Shown here in pieces: positions 11,101-16,933 of a DNA stretch of 35,300 nt. The translations under genes and the position numbers were made by a program. Position 1 is the first letter of the stretch. Each line of letters opens with the position of its first letter. The stretch covers positions 50,150 through 85,449 of the forward strand of contig NZ_SOFG01000015.1 of the NCBI RefSeq assembly GCF_004402485.1. The letters are read 5' to 3'. Under the pieces are notes generated by a model that searched no databases, was not told the origin of the DNA, and saw only the letters and a program-made list of their open reading frames with translations. Source of the DNA: Cryobacterium algoricola (GTDB taxonomy: Bacteria > Actinomycetota > Actinomycetes > Actinomycetales > Microbacteriaceae).

Positions 11101-11840
11101 ATCACGTGGCTGATCGGGTCCTCACCCTGGTACACGGTGCACAGGGGGTTGCCATACACGTCGGTCTGTACCTCGCCGAGAGTGTCGGCGATGTGGCCGG
11201 TGAAGCCGGCCAGGCCCGGCTCACCCTGGTCGAGGGTTCCGTTGGTCGTCGCGCTGTCCTGGAAGATCTGCGCCCGGAGCGTCGAGTCGGGAAGGGGGGT
11301 CGGCTGCAGTTCGACCGTGACGAGACCCGGGTCGGGAAGCGGCACGGTGAAGTGCGCGCCGTCGATCTTGTAGCCGTCGGAGAGCACAGAGATCAGATAA
11401 CGCCCGTTCGGGAGGGTGAGACCGCCGGCGAAGTCGGACTGGTCGCCCTGGCGCACGATCGGACTCGTGCTGTGCGGAGTCTCCCTGATCGATGTCCACT
11501 CGCAGGAGCCCGGATACCCGGTGTCGAGGGTGTTGCAGCCGGAACCGAGCGCCGGACTCCGCTGGGCGGTCGTCCCGGTGTTGTCCTCGTTGACCATGTA
11601 GGTGAAGTTGGGGATGGCGGCACCCTTGGCGACTCCGGCACCCGAGAAGGCACGGGGCTCCGTGCGGGCGCTGATCACGTTCAGCGTCAGGCTGCTCGTC
11701 GTCGCGGCCTGGGCGGGCAGCGCGGGCGGGGCCGAGAGCATCGCTATCGGCATGACCACCGCGGCGGCGGCGATCACAATCCGCTGCCACAGAGGCCGCC
11801 GTAACGAAGTGAACCCGGACGAGTCTCTCGTCGCTTCCAT
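5172..11840 (-). CDS. Giant secreted multidomain protein (SdrD-like, IPT/TIG, beta-helix, four C-terminal repeats)
   Basis: 2222 residues from ATG 11840, which has GGAGGT 4 nt upstream and is preferred over the longer frame. Residues ~1-48 hold a signal peptide (LWQRIVIAAAAVV core, ALPAQAA end). About 460-530 is an SdrD/Cna-B-like domain (FNDTNRNGVKDPGE, STGYYHFES). About 1050-1135 is an IPT/TIG domain, and ~1140-1530 a right-handed parallel beta-helix with NNxVxxN-type turns, followed by a choice-of-anchor-Q-like end (GFDSGADEF, ~1670-1720). Residues ~1733-2222 are four tandem repeats of ~115-125 residues marked by LYFST, NPPGVGG, ADDADIY, DATHFY, DEDVVYF and YFDG. The DxD-rich loops suggest calcium binding (inference). 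No LPxTG motif or terminal membrane helix ends the chain, so it is probably released or held non-covalently. It is first in the operon with three cupredoxin genes; I infer a matrix or scaffold role. Confidence 0.9.
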   Translation of the reverse strand: MEATRDSSGFTSLRRPLWQRIVIAAAAVVMPIAMLSAPPALPAQAATTSSLTLNVISARTEPRAFSGAGVAKGAAIPNFTYMVNEDNTGTTAQRSPALGSGCNTLDTGYPGSCEWTSIRETPHSTSPIVRQGDQSDFAGGLTLPNGRYLISVLSDGYKIDGAHFTVPLPDPGLVTVELQPTPLPDSTLRAQIFQDSATTNGTLDQGEPGLAGFTGHIADTLGEVQTDVYGNPLCTVYQGEDPISHVIPVASLDAGMLPVPIPGSGGHCVSNADGILTMPHLGSNRYALTASAPPNQTWIQTTTLEGNHDFDAWVMEGSTGYDTEALLAGEPVPGPIFGFVKPTNTLTAGSGHITGAVVNVKQYSPPKGGDYNHWLGLTGSKMGKPIVNPWLSLSDLQAGDQAVWVGHGGTDGTFDISGVPDGNYSLSWWDEPQNHFLDSVNVTVKNGETVKMGNLPDSGWWTEYDGYVFNDTNRNGVKDPGETGMPNFTLTMRKQDNSLMDRGTNLVTTDSTGYYHFESAYPLSEWTVMENFNNSFYTTGVTYQADNQPTPTTVKGAGVDVSVLSIIGLGGTMDWGVHSYDSTGANGIDPRNGGIVGSVSYDTTRNELDPQYAASEDWQPGVSDVPVELWSTVDCGTTTAPCGGTNDAFELAPDGSLAKGKLLNTYLSEHWSRPTGCVARDVDGKPLVHAADNSAAFDENVLAPNQETSGECISSFIQGVQFGPYPTDQGTPAANFGAAVDGNYGFADACTGTVIATDPANPVCDGGTFQPLGSGDYLVKIAIPQDATGDPLYKVTSETDINIANGDQIVPQVPPPACAGTLHTVDLAGSKTDNYPAVVGDGTNGVPVGVTVPASTAVSNPTFLGIGGSPYEGAAKPTCDTKLVRVNNGKSVVPMFNIFTDVPVPARLRGLIVDDINFSTDPRSTLFGEKTGVAFAPVGIYDFANRLVTTVESDFNGAYDVLLPSTNHISCPTPSGVCANMYRFVGNDPGVPGHLNANYNPRYRSIATEFEAFPGVTIPTDLAPTQVGVYVGSPTTGVNTAVTCALDTATPQLLSVSQPYVAATGSRSFTIAGTGLGSAQGTGHVNLGSTTLDVTAWSDTSITASVPATAPVGAQQLTITSGNGQSTVNGLSFHVLGTGYNPAVREVGPGRTHTTIQAALDAAFANNGDDLVIVYPATPTAANPRGAYYENLVMASPVKLQGVGSGGFQGTTFVPGSIIDAGAFGGDTALATAWFAKVGGLTWDGNQAVNDGEAIYVLASANATTAPGAARQFTSGFTAAIDGFDIRGGDQVGFPGNIDALTGGPTGLPPNITTQGGAIFANAYARSLQITNNVVQNNGGGYGTIRIGTPDLAAPNTSNHNENVRIANNRVIANAGTNLAGGIGLFAGADGYEVSGNDICGNFSLEYGGGLSAYGLSPGGKIHHNRIYFNSSNDEGGAIMIAGQLPATVGALSPGSGPVDIYANQIQANMANDDGGGIRFLMAGNFPMNVYNNMIVNNVSTHEGGGIGINDAPNVRVYNNTIMKNLTTATAVTSDGQPAPAGLATSANSDQLQATLPAGSPTFSNPVSFNNIFWDNRAGTRAGTTVTGIGLTGAADINNWDLGVADGTGVLAPTNSVVQQSSASHAYTTSPTNSSADPAVVSTYDVSVSFATWRQNPAFVDATLVTLQAPPNLLGNYHLSACPGTPACNLGAASTAGVNAPATDFDNQARPALGGFDSGADEFGATTTPPPASDLYFSTTGNTNPPGVSGTADDADIHVWNGTAFSRSIDMTAAPYNVPSSADTDGFSRVDATHFYASFAGNVTLPGIGTVADEDVVYFDGSSWSLWFDGSANGLLGAIDMGAISVVGNTLFFTTNNAAVPPGAGGTGDNADVYRWNGGSSYVRVLDATAAPTNLPNSGSATGATNPNVDGLIWKDATHFYLSFSNTTTTVPGVGAVDDEDVVYFDGAWSIYFNGGAHGLDASANLDLDAISFATGALPPPPPPAGQSLYFSTQGNSNPPGVGGTADDADIYRWTGSTFGRVHDVTTAPYGLPTGANVDGYDRVDDTHFYLSFTGQVTVPGLGNVQDEDVVYFNAGTWSLYFDGSVHGLGGNDNLDLDAISVVSGILYFSTVGNANPPGVGGSADNGDIYSWNGTAYSRVIDRSAAPYNLPTNTDIDGFVRVDATHFYVSFSAANTTVPTLGAIQDEDVVYYNNGVWSVYFDGTAHGLGGNGDFNVDAFDVP

Positions 11841-11920
11841 GGTGACCTCCAACGTCTGGAAGGCTCCATGCTGGTCGGACGCGACCTGCCGACCAAGCCG
11901 CACCTGAGGGATGCCCTCCT

Positions 11921-11976
11921 CCCCAAAATTGGGGGGCGAGCGTCACTGCACCCCCCGAATTGGGTGGTCGAGCACC
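11921..11976. promoter_or_regulatory. Pair of near-palindromic operator-like sites upstream of the oxidase operon
   Basis: On the minus strand two related blocks, CTCGACCACCCAATTCGGGG and CTCGCCCCCCAATTTTGGGG, start about 32 bp (three helical turns) apart, 81-136 bp upstream of the giant protein start. Each has a CCC-AATT-GGG dyad. The arrangement looks like tandem sites for a dimeric regulator of the operon. No convincing -35/-10 pair is visible, and the regulator is unknown. Confidence 0.45.
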
Positions 11977-12014
11977 CCAACGTGAGGCTTGTCCGCCCGG
12001 AGTGCCGTGGTCAC

Positions 12015-12047
12015 GATGGGAGCCCATCCTCGATGGGAGCCCATCCT
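12015..12047. repeat. Two direct copies of a dyad-containing 16-mer
   Basis: GATGGGAGCCCATCCT occurs at 12015-12030 and again at 12032-12047. Each copy contains an ATGGG/CCCAT inverted repeat. They lie in the 332-bp gap between the oxidase operon (minus) and the M23 peptidase gene (plus), so they could be operators for either side. Apart from these and the AATT-centred pair nearer the operon, I see no gene in the gap. Confidence 0.5.
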
Positions 12048-12172
12048 GCCCGGAGGCCGGCGTGGCACGCCTCGTGCCGCGCTTGTCACCCGGGCCGGCC
12101 CATGTCACGATGGCCGGGCATTGACCCGGTCGATCTGCCCATCCATCACCCGAAGCTGGATTGCTGAGACTC

Positions 12173-13861
12173 ATGAGTGCACCCCGAGGTGTCCGTCGGA
12201 TCAGTCGCCGTGCGCGCATTCGCCCGGCCTCCCGACTGGTGCCTCCGCTCGCGACGATCGTGATCGTCGCGCTCGTGATCGCGGGGATGCCGACGTCGGC
12301 ACAGGCGGACGCCATGCAGCCCGCAGACCAGCCGGTTCCGGTCGCAACGACCGTCCCCACGCCGGATCCGGCACCGACGCCCGTACCCGATCCACTGCCC
12401 GCGCCCGTGCCCGTGCCCGTGCCCGTGCCCGTGCCCGTGCCCGTACCCGATCCAACGTCCACGGCGACGACGACACCGACGACGACGGAACCCGCACCCA
12501 CCCAGGCGCCGTCGCCGGCGCCCGACCCTACGACGGCCCCGGAGCCCACACCTACTCCACTTCCCACCCCGACGCCGACTCCGACTCCGACGACGACTCC
12601 GACTCCGACCACGGCCCCGGATCCCACGCCCAGCACTCTTCCCACGCCGACGCCGACTGAGACCCCGACGGCGACAGCGACAGCGACTCCGGAACCCACG
12701 CCCACAGTGTCGCCGACCCCGACTGCCCCGGTCATAGTCGCGCCGGAACCCCTGCAGGCCTTCGGCCCCCGGGCATCCGTCGTGTCGTCGGCCGTTCGAC
12801 AGGCAGCCGCTGCCGCCCGCGCCGCCGACTCCACGAGAGCACTGACGGAACAAGCGTCCGCCCGCCGCGCCGCCGCAGTCGCGGCCGCCCAGTCCCGCCT
12901 GCGCGCGGCGGAGATCAGCCTGGCTGCGGCGAAGCTCGCAGACGCCTCCGCCCACGCCGACTACGCGGCCGCCGTCAGCCGGGCCGACCTCGTGCATGCG
13001 CTGAGGCAACGGGCCGGAGTCACCGCCGAGGCATCCCGCCGAGTGCTGGCGACCCTGATTCGCGGCCTGATGCAACAGTCCGGCAACAGCACCCTCGACG
13101 TGCTGCTCGACGACAGGGTCGACCACGACCTGTTGTTCCAGCTCGGCACACTGGATACCCTGTCCAGGCTGACCGCGAATCTCGACGACGTGCGCACGCG
13201 AGTCGCTGCGGACGTGAGTCGGGAGCAGGCGCTCGAGAAGCAGGATGTCGCAGCCCAGGACGCCATCGCCGCGGTCCCCGTTTCCGCCGCCCGCACGGCG
13301 GTCGCGGCGGCGCAACACGAGATCGATGCCGCATCCGCCGCCCTCGCCGACCTTGCCCGGTCAGCTCCGGCCGCCACAGCTGCGAGCGAAGTGCACCCGT
13401 TCCCTGCACCCCCACCAGTCACAGACAGCGGGCGTCTGAGCGGACAGGGCTGGACGGCACCGGCCACCGGGCGCATCACCGATGAGTTCGGTCCGCGTCT
13501 CGTGCACCCTGTTGCCGGGGTCGGTGACTTCCACCGGGGGACGGACATCGGCGCCGGGTGCGACGCGGCCATCTATGCGGCGGCCGACGGAGTCGTCGAG
13601 GCCGCCGGCGTGCTGGGCACCTACGGCAACTGGATCTTGATCGACCACGGAAGCGGCGTCGCAACGGGCTACGCGCACATCGCCCCCGGGGAGACCCTGG
13701 TCAGCGTCGGTGAACGCGTTGTGGCCGGCCAGGTGATCGCCGGGGTCGGGAACACCGGCGCCTCGACCGGCTGCCACCTGCACTTCGAGGTCAGGATCGA
13801 CGGGACCGCCGTCGACGCCGTCCCGTTCCTGGCCCTCCGCGGCGTGAACCTCGGCACCTGA
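12173..13861 (+). CDS. Secreted M23-family peptidoglycan endopeptidase with Pro-rich spacer and coiled coil
   Basis: 562 residues from ATG 12173; a TTG at 12161 is an alternative, and neither has a strong ribosome site. A basic stretch and hydrophobic segment (LATIVIVALVIAG, ends TSAQADA) form an export signal within the first ~45 residues. Residues ~59-192 are a Pro/Thr/Ala/Val spacer rich in PV and PT pairs. Residues ~200-400 are Ala-rich and helical, probably coiled coil, as in NlpC- and EnvC-like hydrolases. Residues ~425-560 form the LytM/M23 domain, with zinc ligands in HRGTDIG and the HLHFEV motif, plus YGNWILIDHG and GxxGASTGCHLHF. The family cleaves peptide crosslinks of the cell wall zinc-dependently. 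The spacer probably spans the wall, and the coiled coil may control access as in EnvC/FtsEX systems, though no ftsEX is nearby. Confidence 0.9.
   Translation: MSAPRGVRRISRRARIRPASRLVPPLATIVIVALVIAGMPTSAQADAMQPADQPVPVATTVPTPDPAPTPVPDPLPAPVPVPVPVPVPVPVPDPTSTATTTPTTTEPAPTQAPSPAPDPTTAPEPTPTPLPTPTPTPTPTTTPTPTTAPDPTPSTLPTPTPTETPTATATATPEPTPTVSPTPTAPVIVAPEPLQAFGPRASVVSSAVRQAAAAARAADSTRALTEQASARRAAAVAAAQSRLRAAEISLAAAKLADASAHADYAAAVSRADLVHALRQRAGVTAEASRRVLATLIRGLMQQSGNSTLDVLLDDRVDHDLLFQLGTLDTLSRLTANLDDVRTRVAADVSREQALEKQDVAAQDAIAAVPVSAARTAVAAAQHEIDAASAALADLARSAPAATAASEVHPFPAPPPVTDSGRLSGQGWTAPATGRITDEFGPRLVHPVAGVGDFHRGTDIGAGCDAAIYAAADGVVEAAGVLGTYGNWILIDHGSGVATGYAHIAPGETLVSVGERVVAGQVIAGVGNTGASTGCHLHFEVRIDGTAVDAVPFLALRGVNLGT
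12403..12444 (+). repeat. Seven tandem copies of the hexamer GCCCGT inside the M23 gene
   Basis: The hexamer GCCCGT repeats exactly seven times, encoding an uninterrupted Val-Pro tract in the spacer of the M23 peptidase. Because the unit is two codons, slippage would change spacer length without breaking the frame. Confidence 0.9.
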
Positions 13862-13947
13862 ACCGCACTCGCTCGCGATCAGGACCGCCGCCGGATCGCT
13901 CGACCGCTGCGCGCCTGACCGGGGAATCGTCTGAACGAACCAATAAG

Positions 13948-13957
13948 TTGTATACAA
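13948..13957. promoter_or_regulatory. Perfect palindrome TTGTATACAA upstream of the ice-binding protein gene
   Basis: A 10-bp perfect palindrome in an AT-rich island that stands out in this GC-rich DNA, about 120 bp before the ATG of the ice-binding protein. It resembles GntR/FCD-type half-sites (NGTATACN) and also contains TATACA, a possible -10. No matching -35 is clear. It is 87 bp past the stop of the M23 gene. Confidence 0.45.
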
Positions 13958-13994
13958 AATCTGAGGGTTCCTCTAGGGTGAAACCGGAAGTAGA

Positions 13995-14040
13995 CGGGAG
14001 GGAATGGCCCTCCCGCCCTCCCGCGCACCTGCATAGCAGG
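13995..14040 (+). promoter_or_regulatory. Structured 5' leader with two consecutive hairpins
   Basis: CGGGAGGG-N5-CCCTCCCG (13995-14015, 8-bp perfect stem) is followed closely by CCTGC-ATA-GCAGG (14028-14040). A third self-complementary stretch, GGGGGCCCCC (14066-14075), abuts the ATG and could hide its ribosome site. The leader may be a regulatory RNA or simple mRNA-stability structure. There is no U-tract, so it is not a classical terminator. Confidence 0.4.
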
Positions 14041-14075
14041 ATAGGGCAGTGGCTTCCTTTCTCTTGGGGGCCCCC

Positions 14076-15104
14076 ATGCACCTGCGTAACCTGAAATCAT
14101 CTCCGCGGCGGATACTCGTGACGGGTGCCGCCTTCGCCCTCGGCGTTCTGCTCGCGACCGGCGGGGCCGGTGCAGCGCAGGCCGCCGGCTCAGTGCAGGC
14201 CGTCATCGGCCTCGGCACCCTGGACAGCTTCGAAGTGCTCGGCCACACGACAGTCACCAATACGGGCGCGACCACGATCACGAACGGTGACCTCGGCCTC
14301 AGCCCGGGAACCTCCGTCACCGGGATCGCCCCGGTCACGATCGCCAACGGCGTGGTCCACGCCACGGATGCCCAGGCCGAGCTCGCGCAGGCCGACCTGA
14401 CCACGGCCTTCAACGATGCGGCCAGCCGGGTGCCCGACGTCTCCAATCTGAACGACCTCGCCGGCCAGACCCTCGCTCCCGGCGTCTACGCCGGCGGAGC
14501 GCTCTCCCTCAGTGGCACGGTCACCCTGGCCGGTAGCGCAAGCTCGGTCTTCATCTTTCAGGCCGCGAGCACGTTGATCACCGCATCGTCGAGCACCGTC
14601 GCCTTCTCCGGCGGCGCGAATGCATGCAACGTGTTCTGGCAGGTGGGCAGCTCGGCAACGCTCGGCAGCAACTCGGTCTTCGCCGGCACGATTCTCGCCC
14701 AGACCTCGATCACCGCCGAGACCGGCGCCACGGTCGCGGGCCGACTTCTCGCGAGCACCGGTGCCGTCACCCTGGATTCCAACGTGATCACCCGGCCCAG
14801 CGACTGTGCGGCGCGCACCGCGATCGTCGCGAGCACGCCGACGGCGGCGCAGACCGCGGCCGCCGCAGCAGCTGCGCAGGCCGCTGCCGAGGCCGCCGCC
14901 GCTGAAGCCGCCGCCAAGGCCGCCGCCACGGCCACACCGACGCCCTCGGCCACGACCCCGTCCAGCACGACCGGGCCCGCCACGGAGCTTGCCGCGACCG
15001 GAATCGACATCGCCCCCGTTCTGTTCGGAACCGCAGTGCTGCTCGGCATCGGACTCCTGCTCGTCCTGGTCGGGCGTTCACGGCGAGCGCGCCAACGCCG
15101 CTGA
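14076..15104 (+). CDS. DUF3494 ice-binding-like protein with LAxTG sortase anchor
   Basis: 342 residues from ATG 14076 (GGGGG 5 nt upstream); GTG 14049 would add nine residues. A signal peptide spans ~1-37 (ATGGAGAAQAA). Residues ~44-236 match the DUF3494 ice-binding family: LGTLDSFEVLGHTTVTNTG, GDLGLSPGT, LTTAFNDAASR, DLAGQTLAPGVY, VFIFQAASTL, FWQVGSSATLG and GTILAQTSIT. Next come an Ala-rich helix (~248-290) and a Thr/Ser/Pro stretch. Then a sorting signal: L305-A-A-T-G309, a hydrophobic segment (VLFGTAVLLGIGLLLVLVG) and the basic tail RSRRARQRR. LAxTG is the motif of actinobacterial class E sortases. Family members bind ice crystals and lower freezing damage; wall anchoring suggests ice adhesion or surface protection rather than release. 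Some DUF3494 proteins have no proven ice activity. Confidence 0.92.
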   Translation: MHLRNLKSSPRRILVTGAAFALGVLLATGGAGAAQAAGSVQAVIGLGTLDSFEVLGHTTVTNTGATTITNGDLGLSPGTSVTGIAPVTIANGVVHATDAQAELAQADLTTAFNDAASRVPDVSNLNDLAGQTLAPGVYAGGALSLSGTVTLAGSASSVFIFQAASTLITASSSTVAFSGGANACNVFWQVGSSATLGSNSVFAGTILAQTSITAETGATVAGRLLASTGAVTLDSNVITRPSDCAARTAIVASTPTAAQTAAAAAAAQAAAEAAAAEAAAKAAATATPTPSATTPSSTTGPATELAATGIDIAPVLFGTAVLLGIGLLLVLVGRSRRARQRR

Positions 15105-15156
15105 CGGGAAACACCGCGGCGACCCGGAGCGTTCGTCCGGCGCCGTGCGCGACAGC

Positions 15157-15174
15157 GGATGCCCGGGCATTCCG
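15157..15174. terminator. Possible terminator hairpin between convergent genes
   Basis: A palindrome centred on ATGCCCGGGCAT lies in the 108-bp gap between the convergent ice-binding and exonuclease genes. It has no T-run on either side and almost no loop, so the call is weak. I see nothing else in the gap. Confidence 0.25.
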
Positions 15175-15212
15175 ACCCGGGACCGCTCGCCCGGGACCGG
15201 CGCTCACGGCCG

Positions 15213-16172
15213 TCAGGTGCGGGCGAGGAGGGCGGCGCGAACGCGCTTCATCGAGGAGTCGAGGCCCCATTCGGCGGAGATCCGGTCGAGGTCGGCATCC
15301 TGCTCGGGGGTGGCCGGGCGAATGCGGGCGTCGAACGTCGGCAGAACCAGCTCGCGCACGACATTCACGACCGTCGGGGCGACCGTGAGGTAACCCGCGG
15401 CGGCGCGGATCTTCGCGCGCACCCCCGCGGCCATGACCGAGGTCGGGTCGGCCGCTGCGGCGACGATCCCGTCGAGGTCGCCGAAGTCCGCGAGCAGGGT
15501 GGCCGCGGTCTTCTCGCCCACACCAGCGACTCCCGGCAGGCCGTCCGAGGCGTCGCCGCGGAGGGCCGCGAAATCGGCGTACTGGGCCGGGGTCACACCG
15601 GTCTTGGCGACCAGGGCGGCATCCGTCAGGGTCTCGAGCCTGGCCATGCCGCGGCCGGTGTAGATCACCCGCACGTCGCGGGAGTCGTCGACGAGCTGGA
15701 AGAGATCCCTGTCACCGGTGACGACGTCGACGGGGATGTCCGAGTGGGAGGCGAGGGTGCCGATCACGTCGTCCGCCTCGTGCCGCGGGGCGCCGATCAC
15801 GGGGATCCCGAGCGCGCCGAGCAGCTCGCGGATGATCGGAACCTGAGGACTGAGAAGGTCGGGGACGTCCTCGGTCGCTGTGGGGGCATCCGCTGGGGAG
15901 GACTCGGGCGGGTTGACTGCCGCTACCCGGTGGGTCTTGTACGTCGGGATCAGGTCAACGCGCCACTGCGGCCGCCAGTCGTCGTCCCAGCACGCCACGA
16001 TCTCGGTCGGCGGGAACTCGGTGACGAGCCGGGTGATGATGTCGAGCAGCCCGCGCACGGCGTTGACCGGCTGGCCGTTCGGCGCGCGCACGGTGTCGGG
16101 CACCCCGTAGAAGGCACGGAAGTACAGGGCAGCGGTGTCGAGCAGCATCCGGCGCTCCGGTGGAGTGGTCAC
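15213..16172 (-). CDS. Stand-alone 5'-3' exonuclease (FEN/PolA N-terminal type)
   Basis: 319 residues from a GTG at 16172, with AGGA 7 nt upstream. The family cleaves flap and nicked DNA with two metal ions. Visible are the first acidic site (LLDTAALYFRAF), CWDDDWRPQWR and a YKTHR stretch. The acidic cluster follows in RHEADDVIGTLA and VVTGDRDLFQLV (residues ~130-165). The helix-3-turn-helix DNA clamp is DASDGLPGVAGVGEKTA. The protein is the nuclease domain alone, without Klenow-type sequence, and probably acts in RNA-primer removal or repair. It is transcribed alone, convergent with the ice-binding gene and divergent from the ArsR-like gene. A Pro/Ala/Ser insertion (~85-105) follows the YKTHR stretch. 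Confidence 0.93.
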   Translation of the reverse strand: MTTPPERRMLLDTAALYFRAFYGVPDTVRAPNGQPVNAVRGLLDIITRLVTEFPPTEIVACWDDDWRPQWRVDLIPTYKTHRVAAVNPPESSPADAPTATEDVPDLLSPQVPIIRELLGALGIPVIGAPRHEADDVIGTLASHSDIPVDVVTGDRDLFQLVDDSRDVRVIYTGRGMARLETLTDAALVAKTGVTPAQYADFAALRGDASDGLPGVAGVGEKTAATLLADFGDLDGIVAAAADPTSVMAAGVRAKIRAAAGYLTVAPTVVNVVRELVLPTFDARIRPATPEQDADLDRISAEWGLDSSMKRVRAALLART

Positions 16173-16227
16173 GGCGGAATCCTGTCACATCAGGCGGCCG
16201 TGCGTCCACCGCGCCGCCTCCGTGTGA

Positions 16228-16273
16228 TTGACTTTCTTTCGGGTGTAAGAATATAGTTACACCCGGAAGGAGG
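16228..16273 (+). promoter_or_regulatory. Promoter TTGACT-N18-TATAGT overlapped by a perfect dyad, with ribosome site
   Basis: The -35 TTGACT is at 16228-16233 and the -10 TATAGT at 16252-16257. The dyad CGGGTGTAA-N8-TTACACCCG (16240-16265) is perfect over 9 bp, and the -10 falls in its 8-bp spacer. AAGGAGG (16267-16273) lies 7 nt before the ATG. This layout suggests autorepression by the ArsR-like protein encoded just downstream (inference). Confidence 0.75.
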
Positions 16274-16280
16274 AACCGAC

Positions 16281-16655
16281 ATGAACCTGGAACAACTCAG
16301 CGCAACCCTCTCCGCCGTGGCGAGCCCCCAGCGAATGACGATCCTCGCCGAATTGAGCACGGGCCGCGTGCACGTGAGCGAACTCGCCCGTCGGGTCGGG
16401 ATGTCCAGGGCCCTGCTCTACATGCACCTCGCCAAGCTCGAGGCGGCCGGGTTCGTGAGCACGTCCCTCGAGTTGTCGCCGGAGGGCACCGCGCTCAAGC
16501 ACGTCGCTCTCGAACCGTTCTCCCTCACGATCGACATCGACACCATCACCCGGGCGCTCGCGGCGACCAGCAACGCCGCGAACTCCACCGCGCCCGACGA
16601 GGCCGTCAGCACACCATCCGCCCAGACACCATCCGCCCCGACAACATCCGAGTAA
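16281..16655 (+). CDS. ArsR/winged-helix transcriptional regulator
   Basis: 124 residues. The first ~70 form a winged helix: SAVASPQRMTILAEL, then the recognition region VSELARRVGMSRALLYMHLAKLEAAGFV, then a wing ending in KHVALEPF. The C-terminal ~35 residues are Ala/Thr/Ser/Pro-rich and probably disordered. No cysteine is present, so it is not a classical thiolate metal sensor. Its own promoter carries a perfect dyad over the -10 box, the usual sign of autoregulation. The next gene, a small membrane protein, begins 10 nt after the stop, so the pair forms an operon. The ligand is unknown. Confidence 0.88.
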   Translation: MNLEQLSATLSAVASPQRMTILAELSTGRVHVSELARRVGMSRALLYMHLAKLEAAGFVSTSLELSPEGTALKHVALEPFSLTIDIDTITRALAATSNAANSTAPDEAVSTPSAQTPSAPTTSE

Positions 16656-16665
16656 AGGACGCCTC

Positions 16666-16899
16666 ATGGACATCCCGTTCACCATCATTCCGCTGGTCGC
16701 CATCATCGGCGGCATCACCTACGCGATCCTCACCCGGTACTTCGCCTCGCGCGCCGAGATTGCCGCTTCGACGGGATCGCCCGGCCTGCAGGCCGCCCTG
16801 GCCGCGAGCAACGACCTCAACGCCCAGCTCCTCGAACGGCTGACCTCGATGGATGCCCGGCTCGGCTCGATCGAGCGGACCCTCACCGAGGTCGGCTGA
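16666..16899 (+). CDS. Small PspB-like membrane protein
   Basis: 77 residues from ATG 16666, with AAAGGA 6 nt upstream. An N-terminal membrane helix (FTIIPLVAIIGGITYAIL) is followed by a short basic stretch (TRYFASR) and an amphipathic, probably coiled-coil tail (LLERLTSMDARLGSIERTL). Size and plan resemble phage-shock PspB and small DUF membrane proteins, without clear sequence identity. It is cotranscribed with the ArsR-like regulator, hence likely the regulator's main target, perhaps a membrane-stress or signalling partner (inference). Confidence 0.75.
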   Translation: MDIPFTIIPLVAIIGGITYAILTRYFASRAEIAASTGSPGLQAALAASNDLNAQLLERLTSMDARLGSIERTLTEVG

Positions 16900-16933
16900 C
16901 CGCAGAGCGCAGGCGCGCGGGCGAGCGACACCG

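Noticed and set aside
13958..14075. c-di-GMP (GEMM) or c-di-AMP riboswitch in the ice-binding gene leader
   Set aside because: The conserved core words of those classes that I know are not present; only generic hairpins are visible.
15105..15212. Strong Rho-independent terminator after the ice-binding gene
   Set aside because: Only a loop-poor palindrome without a T-run is present, so it is listed only as a weak candidate.
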